NCBI RefSeq assembly: GCF_013426205.1
Contig: NC_089425.1
Location: forward strand, 2,666,001 to 2,730,000
From: Metarhizium brunneum
Lineage: Eukaryota; Ascomycota; Sordariomycetes; Hypocreales; Clavicipitaceae
DNA length: 64,000 bases
Direction of reading: 5' to 3'
Shown here: positions 32,861 to 44,062 of the stretch, piece by piece
Layout of the letters: each line of letters begins with the position of its first letter
Numbering within the stretch: position 1 is the stretch's first letter
Position numbers and translations under genes: made by a program
Notes under the pieces: generated by a model
What the model was told of the DNA's origin: nothing
Databases searched by the model: none
Seen by the model: only the letters and a program-made list of their open reading frames with translations

Positions 32861-34377
32861 ATGGTCTCTTCGGCAATCTTGGTCTTTGGCTGGGTGACTT
32901 TTGCCGCCGCCCATGCGGGACATGAGCAGAAAAGCCTTGCCGGACCTCATCAGTCCTTATGGTACAACATGCTGCCTGGGGACGGCGGCACACAGGTGAT
33001 GCAGATTCTATGCCCATGGCCATCTGCCAAAATCAAACTACTAACCCGACTGTAGGCAGACTCGGTCTTCTCCGGCATCTCAACTTTTGGGCGGCTTCCC
33101 TACGAACCTTGTCTAAAAAATCGTGATGCAAAATACGACATTGCTTTCATCGGTATGGAACTAGCACCTGGCTTCACTATATTATGACTGACATTCGACA
33201 GGGGCCCCATTTGATACCGGAACTTCATATCGTCCCGGTGCGCGCTTTGGGCCTTCTGGTATTCGACAAGGCTCCCGCAGACTGAACCTATAGTATGTTA
33301 TACCCCTGCCATGGCTTCACGGAGAAACTTCTCACAAGCATGTCAGCGGCGGCTACAACGTCCCACTCAAAACCAATCCCTTCAACAGCTGGGCCACCGT
33401 CCTCGACTGCGGTGATATTCCAGTCACATCGTGAGTCCCCAGCCATCCATGTAGGAATGCCGCTGACCAGGACCAAGGTACGACAACACATGGGCCCTCA
33501 AGCAGATTGAGGAAGGCCATTTCGAGATCCTGTCCCGATCGCCCACCACAGACGCTGATAAACGAGGCCCGGCAATCAAGGGGAGGACTCTGCCCCGTGT
33601 CATCACCCTTGGCGGAGACCATACCATCACCTTGCCTCTTCTGCGGTCCATCAACCGCGCCTATGGGCCCGTCTCGGTGATTCACTTCGACAGCCATCTG
33701 GACACGTGTAAGCCACTCGGTGCTTCACCAGCCAGTCTGAGGCTCATACTGACGATAAGCACAGGGAAGCCAAAGGTCTTTGGCGGATCGCCGTCCGAGG
33801 TCGCCTCCATCAATCACGGCACCTACTTCTACCACGCATCCCAAGAGGGCTTGCTCGCCAACGACAGCAACATCCACGCCGGCATTCGCACAACGCTAAG
33901 CGGGCCCAGCGACTACGACAACGACGGATACTGCGGCTTCGAGATTGTAGAAGCGCGCGAGATTGACACCATCGGAACACAGGGCATCATTGACAAGATC
34001 GTCAGTCGCATCGGCACCCAGAGACCCGTCTACTTGTCTATCGACATTGACACGCTTGACCCTGCTTTTGCCCCCGCCACTGGCACCCCCGAGACAGGGG
34101 GCTGGTCAACCAGGGAGCTCAGGACCATCCTCCGCGGTCTTGAGAATCTCAATCTCATTGCGGCTGATATTGTGGAAGTGGCGGTATGTAGTCGACGTGC
34201 TTGAGAAACGGAGCAGATATTGTAACTAACCGCCGCGGAAAACAGCCTGCGTATGATACCAATGCCGAGCATACTACCATGGCTGCGGCCGACGTGCTCT
34301 ATGAGGTGATGAGCATCATGGTGAAAAGGGGGCCGTTGAGCAACATGATGAGTGCCGGAGAAAGCTACGAGCTGTGA
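32861..34377 (+). CDS. Secreted agmatinase-family ureohydrolase
   Basis: Seven exons: 32861-32995, 33056-33152, 33202-33292, 33347-33430, 33478-33707, 33765-34183 and 34246-34377. They close to 395 residues. Residues 1-18 form a signal peptide (SSAILVFGWVTFAAAHA). The ureohydrolase fold follows: IAFIGAPFDTGTSYRPGARF with FGPSGIRQGS, then GGDHT (His184), HFDSHLD (Asp207, His209, Asp211) and SIDIDTLDPAFAPATGTPE (Asp306, Asp308). These are the six Mn2+ ligands of arginase/agmatinase enzymes, all intact. SIDIDTLDPAFAPATGTPE and the overall architecture point to agmatinase (agmatine to putrescine plus urea) rather than arginase. The signal peptide suggests it acts outside the cell or in the secretory path. 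Confidence 0.93.
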
Positions 34378-34557
34378 GCCGTGTGCTAACAATTGGTGAC
34401 GACTGACTTGTGAGTTGGATTTGAGTCGTAAGCACTGTTCCCGAGTCACCTGGAATCGACACCCCGGAGGGCAAATATAGCATGACACCTCTATTCAAGC
34501 AATATTGAAAGGTTTCAGATTTTTAGCTTTCAGAAAAGAATAATGTTGTACTGTAAT

Positions 34558-36130
34558 TCATCTAAATTGCCATGTCAGCCGGAGTCTGAAACTGCCACAC
34601 GCGTACTTACTCAAGAGTTGATGCGCGCACAAGTCGCCTCGACCATCTCCCAGCCGCTCCCGGACTTTCCACACATCCCTTGACGCTTGCCGGATGAGCT
34701 TGACGTGCAGCGAGCCAATACACTCCTCGAGCTTGTTGATCTTGTCCAATACAAAGAGCTGCCTCTCCTTGGTGTACGCCTCACAGCCAAGAGTGAACAG
34801 CGGCATGGCCATGGCGACCCAGGTGTGGCACGGTTGTCCCTGAATCATGCTGCTGACCATTTCCTCCATGGAGCGCACGGCAGCTTGGATCGGCAGAGAC
34901 CCCGACGGGAGGTGGTATAATCTTCTGTACAGGTGGATCAGGGTTGCTTGCTGAAAGGTTTGGTGGCAGAGGGCGAAATCGCGACCGTGTTCCGCCGACA
35001 AGGGGATGCCGATGGAGATGTGCGGCGGGGTTTTGGCGTCGCGCAGCATCATGCCTTTGAGCTTGCCGAGAAGCATGTCCGTCTCGAATCTTTGTGCCTC
35101 TCCGTGAGTGCCGAGCTGTGACAGCCGGTCGATTTGTTGCAAGACATCTAGTAGCTCGTTGCTGTAGCCGAGGAAGCCGTCTATTTCGGGGCTGGCTATG
35201 GCTGCCCATTGAAACATTGGAGAGGGCTGCGCGCCCAATCGCGCTGGTGTGTCTGTAGATTCCAAGTTCGGAATGTACGGAAGTGTCTGAAGCGACAGGT
35301 ATAGTTGGTATAGATGCCTCATGGCCGACTGGATGGAACCGGGTGCGGGGGCGATATCGTCATGGGCTTCTGTTGTGTTTAAAAGAGCGTTGATGCCCTG
35401 CAAATGGACTCGCCAGGACGACATGCCCTCACGATGTGTAAAGACATCTGTGAGGCACCAAACAAGGCACGTGGCTAGCAACGTCTCAACCATCTGTCCC
35501 GTCCCGAGGGCATTTCGCAATAACGCAAGACCCGAGGTTTGCAAGTGGCTTAGAATCGACAAGACTTGGACGCCATCCATTTCTAGAGTTCCTCGGGATA
35601 GGAGGCCTGCGGCAGATAGGGCGAGGCAGGCTGACATGAGCTGAGGTGACTCGAGCATTATGGGGACCAGGCCTGTACGAAGATCCTCGTGTATCAAGGG
35701 GTGACAAGAGAGAGAGGCAAGGACATTGTCGACAAAGTAGCTTAGGAGCCTCCGATATTTAGGCGGCAGTTGGATACCATTGGGCAGGGATCGAGGCAAA
35801 ACCCTCGAGAGCTCAGGGGGTTCCCGAGCGAGTTGCTTCGTCTCATTTGCCCGTGGACCATGGCTATCCTCTGCTGGCGGTTAATACAAAGTAGGTTAAA
35901 GGCACAGAGTTGACACTACCTTTACTCGGGATGAGTTGGTTCCTATTCTGCAAAGGCTGGTCGCCACATGCCTTGTTGTATTTCTTCGCGTTGCCCCAGA
36001 CGAGTCTCAGCGAGTACTTGCAGGTCCTGTTGAAAGCCGAGCATTGCCCACAGCGCGGTTTCTGCTCATTGCACTTTCTCCGTCGCCGGCGACACTCTTC
36101 GCAGCCTTGCCGAGATCTTTTGCCTGTCAT
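34558..36130 (-). CDS. Zn2Cys6 fungal transcription factor
   Basis: Two exons, 36130-35920 and 35870-34558, giving 507 residues. Cys10, 13, 20, 27, 30 and 37 form the canonical C-x2-C-x6-C-x6-C-x2-C-x6-C binuclear zinc cluster (CEECRRRRRKC, then CGQCSAFNRTC). The rest is the helical fungal-specific middle-homology type region (PLIHEDLRTGLVPIMLESPQ, LSAAGLLSRG, and WRVHLQGINALL). An in-frame Met 54 bases upstream (36184) would add 18 residues. The shorter start is more like other family members. It converges with the agmatinase gene (stop codons 180 bp apart), which makes it the natural candidate regulator of the neighbouring agmatinase and transporters (inference). Confidence 0.9.
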
Positions 36131-36784
36131 ACAGTGTTGAGTGGTTCTCGTGGGATGTCTGCTGGTTGTCAGAGTCCTCTTCAATGAGCCATAACCAACG
36201 ATGCGGCAAACGCTTGAGCCAGCCGAACCCTAGAATTGATCGGACGAAAATCTCGACTGCTTCTCAAAAGTGCTCATCTCGGTATTGAGACTTGCCGGGG
36301 GTACTTTATAGCGAACCTGTCGCCGGGTGCCTTCAATCTCGGATCTCGGGGAGTGGCTTGCCGCCATCGGCTGCTCGGTACTTGTGCCCACGAACATTAT
36401 GTAGCGACACTGATGTATATTGAGAGCACATGCCACAGATAGCTCTTGTTTGAAGATAAGGAATCGATCCTTCCCCCAGATAAGAAGATAAGCTAGCGCG
36501 TCCTTCATCTCCACTTGCTCTTGTCGTGCGCAAATCACCTTTGCCGGCCTGGTCGTGCAATGTTGCAATCCGGGGAAGGCCATTCGCATGATAACGCGAA
36601 AGCGACGGCTAATGCATGCGTAACACACCTAAACGGGGCTTGTGGGCGTCTCCGCAGATGATCATTGCCTCTTGGATATCCGGGGTAGGACGTCATCATA
36701 GAACTTAAAGAGCGGTTTCGACGGTGGCGTTTGCAATTTGCGTTGCGCTGCTTTGCCAGCTTTAAAACCACATGCAGTTATTCA

Positions 36785-37027
36785 TTTGGGTGTTCGAAGG
36801 TGCCGATTTTGTACCGCACCCATTTTGTCTGAGATACCTGGTAGATACTTGCTGGTACCTTTATTGTGCGTTAAATTACTATATATGTATCTTTTTGTAT
36901 ACACGGAGATATGCGGTACTTATATCTCTATATACCCTCCTGGTATATTAATGTATCTCTTATATCAAGATTTTCAATTGGTTGACATCCTTGTTCGGTA
37001 CAAAATGGGCACCTTCGAACGTCCAAA
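36785..37027. mobile_element. Foldback/MITE-like element with ~30-bp terminal inverted repeats
   Basis: The left arm TTTGGGTGTTCGAAGGTGCC, continuing ATTTTGTACCG, is matched by the reverse complement of the right arm at 36996-37027 with only about three mismatches. The 180-bp interior is AT-rich (many TATA/TACC steps) and has no ORF. Size, long arms and lack of coding capacity fit a non-autonomous DNA element. A clear target-site duplication is not visible. Confidence 0.7.
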
Positions 37028-37029
37028 GG

Positions 37030-37098
37030 GATACTAAAGGCTGCTTGTTATTAGATGAATTGAGGCATGATACTCCAAGCCTTTAGCCCTTGTCACAT
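37030..37098 (+). mobile_element. 3' fragment of the LTR family (copy D)
   Basis: GGATACTAAAGGCTGCTTGT followed by TATTAGATGAATTGAGG and CTCCAAGCCTTTAGCCCTTG, then TCACA. This matches only the last third of the full LTR copies and abuts the right arm of the foldback element. Confidence 0.65.
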
Positions 37099-37719
37099 TC
37101 TTAGACTCGCTGCGCCGAATGCTTTGTTTCCGTCGACGATAGGAGACGTCTTAAAGTTCAAAGAGATGGTAAAGTGGGCATTACCGGAAGTTTATGAAAG
37201 TTCCTGAATGAAAATAAATGGGACGTCTTTATGCAGTAGTGTATAGATATTCAATGTGAAGAGCAAGGTACGTACTAATTACATACTATAGAAAACAACG
37301 ATAACAGACAAAACCATGGTCAGAACAGCGCTCAATCTTCCATCATAAAAAATAGGTATGCCAGTCACTGTGTTGTGTTGTTCTGCCTGGACGCTGGAGT
37401 TGGGGTATTGCTGTCAAATCAAACAGGCGAAATTGAAGGTGCAAGGGTCCAGATGTCATGATATTTGCTTTTTCTAGGGTTCATAATAAGGGCTAGGAGG
37501 AGCATCATCACAGGGGTCTTCAGGGGCTCCAACAGGGTATAAAAAGGGTCAATTTCCCAGGTTTAATTCTTTCATTCTAGTCCTCAAGACGTCACCAATA
37601 TCGTCATTTTGCTCAATCGACATGCCTCATTCCACCGCGTAAATTGCTGTTGAAAACTCGACAATTGCAAACAGCCAAACCCCATGGCACATACTGCATG
37701 TAATGACACTCTCTGGTGC

Positions 37720-39708
37720 CTACTCCTTGGAGTGAATTTCCAGGTGCCAGGTATCATAATCTCGAACCAGGATTCCCAATGTCTTCTTGTCAATCTTTTG
37801 GTCAATGCCCGCTTGCTTTCCGTCCACTGTGCCGATTGTTGTCGTTTCCATATCCGACTTGCGAATCGCAAAAAGTTCCGCCGCATTCGAACCCTTGATC
37901 ACAGGAACTTCCAGGTTGGAGGTAGATGCTGCAACTGCCCATATGAATACGATAGTCAAGACAATCTGGGCCGCTAGAAATGAAATCCATGGCCATCGTA
38001 CAGTGATGAAGATTTCCGGCTCCAGAGCGTCTCCTTCGACAGTACCGTTGACCTGATTAGCTCGCATGCTAGTATATCTCGGTTAGTCTTCTGTTTATAA
38101 GCGCAGTAGATTGCCAAACCAACGCACTAATTTGTCATAGCCAGAGCCATAGTCTCTGTTACGTTCTTGAGGTTGCTCCACATCACTTGTCTGCATGGTG
38201 GCGCGGGTTTGTCAGGCCACGGAAATATGCAGCCATTATATATGTTTTGCCCTATTTGATACGTGAATTCATTGACAGTACGCAGCTCGGGGGACGAGAT
38301 GCTCCAGTATCCTCTGATTGTAGTTTGAAGTCTGCGCCCAAAACCATAAATCATCTTGAAATTAGATAGGTTGAATTCGTGGTGCCCGTTTTTGGCAAGT
38401 AGCGTGAAGGATGTATTTTTTTCACCCCTCTGGCTTACTGTCAGCTCAGACGCCAACAATTCTGTTTTTGCGACATTATTCGTAACAGAGATGTTGTAAG
38501 TGTGGACGCAGTAGTGCCATACTACTTCTACGGCCTCAAACGCCATGGAATCGGTTTCATTTGTGGGGAATGCGTATAGGAAGAAAGCCCGGGCAAGTGA
38601 TAGTGGCATGATGTCCGAGTTGTTCCACTTGTATAAGGGCTCAGTGGTATCGGGAGATGTAATATTAATGCCGCCGTGGTCTCGTCCGAACTCTCCTGGT
38701 AGAATCACATAATAGTCGACTGGGGTCAGATATTCTGTGACATTGCCCATGCTCACACACACAGCCAAGGAGCTGAATATCGGCCACCGACAGTTTGCAG
38801 TAGGACAGTGCGGCTGGAGTGCAGACAAGCCTTCATCTTCATCCACCCTGTAGATAAGAGACCGCTCCGCGGCGCGAAGCATGCCATCTTCGGCGTAAAT
38901 GACTTGAGAGATCTGATTAGTCTCTGCTTTCATTCTCATTCCTCCACCTCTCTCCTTGTACATCTTTAAAGGGCTTCCGACACCCCGAGGGGGTAGAAGA
39001 AAGTGTAGAGACTTAATAAACTGCAATCGTGAACCTACTGGGCTTTTCTTGTTGTGGATCTACTCCTAGTGGAAATTGCAAGGAAGCAAACGTTACAGCA
39101 CTTTTGTTATGTGCCACAACTGTCCGCGTTGAGTAGGAGATGGTAGACTGTGTAACGAATGATGTCCCGAAATTGGCTACAAGGACAAGTGAAGCCAATA
39201 CTCCCATAGGTATAAACCTAGTCAGGTTAGCATTTCAACTCGCGTTGAGTTTCTTCGTCATCACGCACCTCCCTCGCAGTCTTCTGACCAATTTAATGCT
39301 TGCCCAGGATGAACGGCTTGCCTTGTCGAATAGACGGATATCTCGAAGAGGGCGTCCTTTACCAGCAAACCAATTCCATTTCAACTGCAAAAGACCTTCA
39401 GCTATGGGGTGGGCCATGATACATCGGCAGTTGGTTGACAGAAAGGCCATCACTGTGTTCAACGACAGACCAAGGGGCCACTTTGGTTGTGCTTTGCCAT
39501 CATACTGCTTCAGGGCGAAAACAAGCACGCCCAGAAGAAGGGAAGCGACAAGACACCACGAGGCCTCAGAGGCCCAAGGGTAAAAACACTGTTTAGCCCG
39601 CCTTTTTGGACGACTCTTCTTGTAATCATCTTCTTGTATCATGAAATGCGTCGATTCTGTCTTCTTTGGAGTGAGAACGTCACAGATCTCAGGCTCCTCT
39701 TGATCCAT
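37720..39708 (-). CDS. DUF3176-family membrane protein
   Basis: Four exons: 39708-39269, 39217-39022, 38912-38128 and 38068-37720, giving 589 residues. The N-terminal part has one membrane helix (WCLVASLLLGVLVFAL), followed by the DUF3176 landmark (LSTNCRCIMAHPIAEGLLQL, then W..F...RPLRDIRLFDKASR). A second helix is PMGVLASLVLVANFG. The large central part has several N-glycosylation sites (NVT, NIT, NDS/NET-like, NIS, NTS) and cysteines, so it is extracellular. A third helix near the C-terminus is WISFLAAQIVLTIVFIWAVA. The family is large in filamentous fungi and its function is not known. The third intron (109 nt) was fixed by phase and by its GTTTAT/ATCAG borders. Confidence 0.85.
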
Positions 39709-41050
39709 GTTTCGGATAGATGAGATTCTCCTAGCAATAGCGTGAAATTCTTCCTTAGATAGCAGGATAGTGAGTGATACAACTCCTCGCTTGTTCACTC
39801 TCGACAGCTATTCGGTGTGTTCTCTACAAAATTAAATTTGGTAAGATAATGGTCAAACAAGTATGAAGCTATGGGTGCTCTGACTAGTTGCGGCTATCAT
39901 GCTCTTCTTGTGGTCTTCCCCTCAGCTCACGCGGCGATGCTCCCACCAAGGAGGCTCTTGACCGGTGCATGAGAATCAAGTCGAGACCGCGAGATGTGAT
40001 GTGACGTGACAGCTCTCATATTTCTAATTTTGGATGATTCGTCTTACAGTTACTGGTATGCGGTGCAACAATGAACCCCGGTATTCATTTCCTGCTTCGA
40101 GCTATCGTTGGTTGTATCTACGCCCAGTGGGGTTCATGTCGGCAAAATTTTGGTTGACAACTAGGCCGGCATGGCTTATCCATGTTGTGCTACTTCGGTG
40201 AAAGGCTCATGATAACGTGGAAGATATGGAGAGGTATTTTGAGGTAACCCAAAGCCTTGTGTGAATGCCTTGGGCTGCGGGAAGGACCGTTTGGATTCGT
40301 ACTACAACAAGTGTGAGTTGGGTAAGTGAATATCTGAGCAATTACGGAGTGGTCAGTTGATTTCCGTCGACCGGTAAGTCAGTTTATGGGGCGTGCTCCG
40401 TTACGGATTTAGAAGTGGTTACACCCGCTCGTCTTTTCCTGGTAGCATACAATTGATGCTTCAGGCCTCTTCTCACCTCAAACGCTTCTTTATCAAATGT
40501 AAATTACGGCTCGGCTCATTGACCCGACAGAAGTTATGTGCGATGTGGAGTGTTGTACTCCGTATCCCCAAGTTCAGCATGTTGTACTACCATGAGATGC
40601 AGCTGTCGAGGCAAATTTTCGCTAAGAATGTGCCTCCCGAGACATACGATGAATTCGGGCAGCCATTACTCCGTAATATGCTCTAGAAGCTTCGACTCTG
40701 TTTTTCGACCAGACTTGGAGCATGTCTTATACTACTCCGTGCCCGCAACATTGTTGTGTGTGGGTTGCGCAGTTACAACTTACCACTGTGCTATTGCAAT
40801 ACATGGACGGGAGTGGGGACTCCCATGCACTTCTTAATGTTTGTGTCAAGTAATAATATGATCAGTCAAGTTACAACGAGGTCAACGGTGAACACGGCCG
40901 TAGTTGTGGTTCGTCCATGCGGTGTACTTGAAGTTGCCAGCACATACCGTACCAACTTGGTCGAATGATAAGATTTTGAGAGGGGTATTTTCTGCTCAAT
41001 TTCCTTGCCTTGACTCTCTTCATGGTGTAGAGCAGGTAAAACAGCCATTC
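39709..41050. other. Intergenic region
   Basis: No gene recognised. It contains several ACTCCGTA-type octamers (near 40347, 40396, 40556, 40668 and 40735). Confidence 0.4.
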
Positions 41051-41238
41051 TGTCACACGGAAATAGCCGGTTACACGATGGCTACGGTCATGAGACCTAG
41101 GGCAAAGTCCCTCACTGACTTCTTGTATTTAAAGACCCCTTTGGTCAACGAGGCCTCGAGGAAAACCAAGGACCTTTGATACCAAAGACTGTTATTAGAT
41201 GAATTGAGTTATTGCTCCAAGCCCAAGCCCTTGTCACA
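41051..41238 (+). mobile_element. Solo LTR with perfect 5-bp target-site duplication (copy B)
   Basis: 188 bp starting TGTCACACGG and ending CCCTTGTCACA (TG...CA ends). It is flanked by CATTC at 41046-41050 and CATTC at 41239-41243. Three relatives occur in the window (20627, 37030, 43097). No gag/pol is present nearby, so this is the solo LTR left by recombination of a retrotransposon. Confidence 0.88.
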
Positions 41239-41725
41239 CATTCAATGTGTTTATCGTCAACGACGGCATTGTGAATGTCTGTCATAGAGGCTAGCAGGTA
41301 CGACGACGAGTCGCGGGGCAAACATGTCCAGCGATAGACGCCTCAGCCGAGCGATAACCAGCTTCTAGGTGTGCTCTTTTTGGCTCTTATCTCGCTATCT
41401 GTAGCCCTGAAATTGCCGCCAATGGGACTCACAGAATCTGCAGGATACAGCGTGGTATCAATCTCATAGCTCACGGATAATCTGAACTCAAAGTAAAAGA
41501 GATAAAAGCTATATCCAGTTACTAGTTAAGCAAATTCGCCCGGACGGGAGCGGATCCCGTCCCGAAGCCTCATGCCACAGCACTCGCTAAAGATCCCAGG
41601 CCAGTCAGCCGAAGATGATATCCCGTTGTATCTTCCTCGCCTTTGTATGTTCTAGAGTGTAAACATTGGTCAGTTCTTTTCCTTGAACTATCCTGGACTT
41701 CTCCATTTGGCATTGGGTGCTCCAT

Positions 41726-42221
41726 TTATAGCTCTTCTGACGTGGAACATTTGATAGACTTGAACACGACATTCGTAATCTCGTGAACACCCGCTCGAAA
41801 CTCTCTAACTTCAGTATCGCATTTGAGATTTCTGAAGTGGTTTTTTATTAGCATTGAAGCATATCGACCAAGATGAAAGATGTATACGCACGCATAAACG
41901 GTGCATACGTCGTGCCCGGTGACCTTAATCTCGTGAAAAGTCGGCCTGGGGTTTACAGTATCAGCGACGTTATTTCGTTTTGTTGCATTCTCGAGGGGCT
42001 GTTCGGAATCACGTACTGGCCTTTCTTCAGGTTGACACATGGTCCTCTTGCAACACTGAATTCGTAATCATTACCGAAAAGCACAGCCTTGAACACCAGC
42101 TGTTAACATAGGAGCCAATATGAGTGTAGTGAATGTGCATATTTACCGCGGAATTGTCTTCTGCCTTGTTTGCCAATCCCAAAGCAGGGAAGACTAAAGG
42201 AATAATGTAAAAGGGACGCAT
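41726..42221 (-). CDS. Small secreted four-cysteine protein (105 aa)
   Basis: Four tiny exons: 42221-42147, 42099-42017, 41945-41892 and 41831-41726. The introns have textbook signals (GTAAAT..AACAG, GTACGT..CCCCAG with GCTGAT branch, GTGCGT..TTCAG with GCTAAT branch). The joined frame gives 105 residues. A signal peptide (MRPFYIIPLVFPALGLA) is followed by a mature part of about 88 residues with exactly four cysteines (46, 67, 75, 99), enough for two disulfides. The spacing pattern C..NL..G, VCTVYA, KC...REFRAGVHEITN, S-I-K-C is like small fungal secreted proteins with a crystallin/killer-protein-like beta fold (inference). Effector-like in size and gene structure; function unknown. Confidence 0.72.
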
Positions 42222-44062
42222 TTTGCCAACGTGTTGTAAGACGTACGGGTAAATCGGAAATTCAACCTAAACACTGGCACAACTCTGCGACTGTTTCTTT
42301 AAATACATATTATCATGTCTCGGAAAAATCCGAGCTCGGGCTGACGGAAAAAGCACAGCCTTGTCCATTTAAGACAAAGGTAGAGATCCTTGCCAAAACT
42401 AGACTGTGGCTGCCCGAAGGCGACCCGAACCAAGCTGATGTCTTGAATATCTCGGTGGAAGTGCTACGCTGCGCGGCTTCAGCTTATTGCTCCCGGTTCC
42501 GGTTTCGCTCTGTTTGTCTTTTCAGGGCTCATTTGTCGCTGGTTTCATGGCCGTGTTTCCAGACCCTGGTGAAATGCGTGCGATATACTCCGTACAACAT
42601 GTCGATCAGTTTTTATTGAATCCAAGTAGGTTATATGTATACCCAATTGCCCAATGCTTTGTCTATGATCTGCAGCCATCCTGTCGACTATGTGGCCTAT
42701 GTTGAGTCGCCAATGCTAAGTGCATGTATCAAGCTTTCGGTCGCAATTCTCTGACGGAGGGTCAGCGTAGCTACCGAATCCGAAAGCCGCAGCATTATGC
42801 ATCCGGCGATAACCACCTCAACTTCTGAGGCCTAGACGAAAAAGGAAGACTGTGAGACAATGTCCCCGCGCCGAGCTAACGAGGGCTTCTGTCTCGGAAC
42901 GCATTCTCTAAACGGCACGCAGGCATGACTGAGAGTCATGTACCATGCACCGTCAGTCATTTTTTTGGAGAGCTTGAAGGCCAGCTATGGATTTCCAACT
43001 TATCATTCTTGTGGGAGACGCATTCTTCGGGCTAGCTATCTCAGTGATTCCACGTGTTGTCATAAATAAGTCAAGGTAACCATGAGCCACTGGTTATGTG
43101 ACAAGGGTACGATAGTAGGCTCGGAGTCAATCGCTCAATTCATCTAATAACAGTCTTGGGTATCAAAGGTCCTTGGTTTTACTCAAGGCCTCGTTGACCA
43201 AAGACGTCTTGAAATACAAATCGGTGAGGGACTTTGCCCTAGGTCCCGTGATCGTAGCCCTCGTGTAACCGTGTGATAGATGAGAAGTACTGATTCAGCA
43301 TACTCCGTTTGAAGGACTCGGTAACAGAAGGATGGGTCCGTTGACGAAGCTTTTTGATGGAGAAATGATCATTCGGAGAAGCCTCCCAAAGAAGGATTGC
43401 GTCTAGGTCGCAGGCAGGACAATCAAGCTGTAAGCTCTCGTAAGTGGCCTCGACTCCCCATTCGTTGTACCGGTGTCATAGTTCGAGGACGCAAGTTAAT
43501 CCGGACACAAAGCCGCGGCAGATTTGTCATTGCCTCTCTTCTCGGATGGTGTGCATCGGACCACTGGGCTGGTATCCCAAGACTCGGCACATTTTGTAAA
43601 TATTGTCGACGCTCAGAGTTGCCATCAAAGCAGCCACGGCGGTTGTTTCATCTTGGACAAACTCAAACGGTCGACTCTGCCAGCGACGGACGCTCTGTGT
43701 CGGGTTTTTGTAGTCGGTTGGCTTGCCTGGTCACTCACTTGGTGGTACAGAGAATTGATGAGCGTAACCAAAACTAGGCCAGGACGGGACGACGCCAAAT
43801 ATTGAAAACCCGGGGCATTGAGCCGTCTGGTCGCATCAGATTGTCAATTTCATTGGCTCAAAAATTCCGATGCGTTTCGGAGCAGATGTCACCCACCAGG
43901 AAGGAAACCCCCTCCTCATGCCTGCCTTGTAAAACCCCCCTCATGTTGGGCGGCACAGGCTGAAATCGCCCTCCCTCCAAACCAGAACATTGTTTTCATC
44001 AGCCCCGACAGCCAACAGTCGTGACGCATTACGTTTGGTGTTCCACAAGTTGCACATGCAGG
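42222..44062. other. Intergenic region with LTR copy
   Basis: No gene supported. It holds the secreted-protein promoter, ACTCCGTA-type motifs near 42587 and 43303, and the LTR copy at 43097-43278. The remainder shows nothing. Confidence 0.4.
43097..43278 (-). mobile_element. Solo LTR, inverted copy (copy C)
   Basis: 182 bp; read on the minus strand it starts TATCACACGGTTACACGA and ends CCCTTGTCACA. It is closely similar to the 41051 copy through GACCTAGGGCAAAGTCCCTC, GGTCAACGAGGCCT, AACCAAGGACCTTTGATACC and CTGTTATTAGATGAATTGAG. The first G of the terminal TG is now A, a RIP-type change. No target-site duplication is left (GGTTA versus GATGA). Confidence 0.82.

Larger units (their letters stand above)
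36131..37719. other. Repeat-bearing intergenic region
   Basis: No gene. It holds the regulator's promoter, a foldback element at 36785-37027, and directly after it a 3' LTR fragment at 37030-37098. Confidence 0.5.

Noticed and set aside
41537..41567. GC-rich hairpin that could be a tRNA arm
   Set aside because: No full cloverleaf or A/B-box pair is present.
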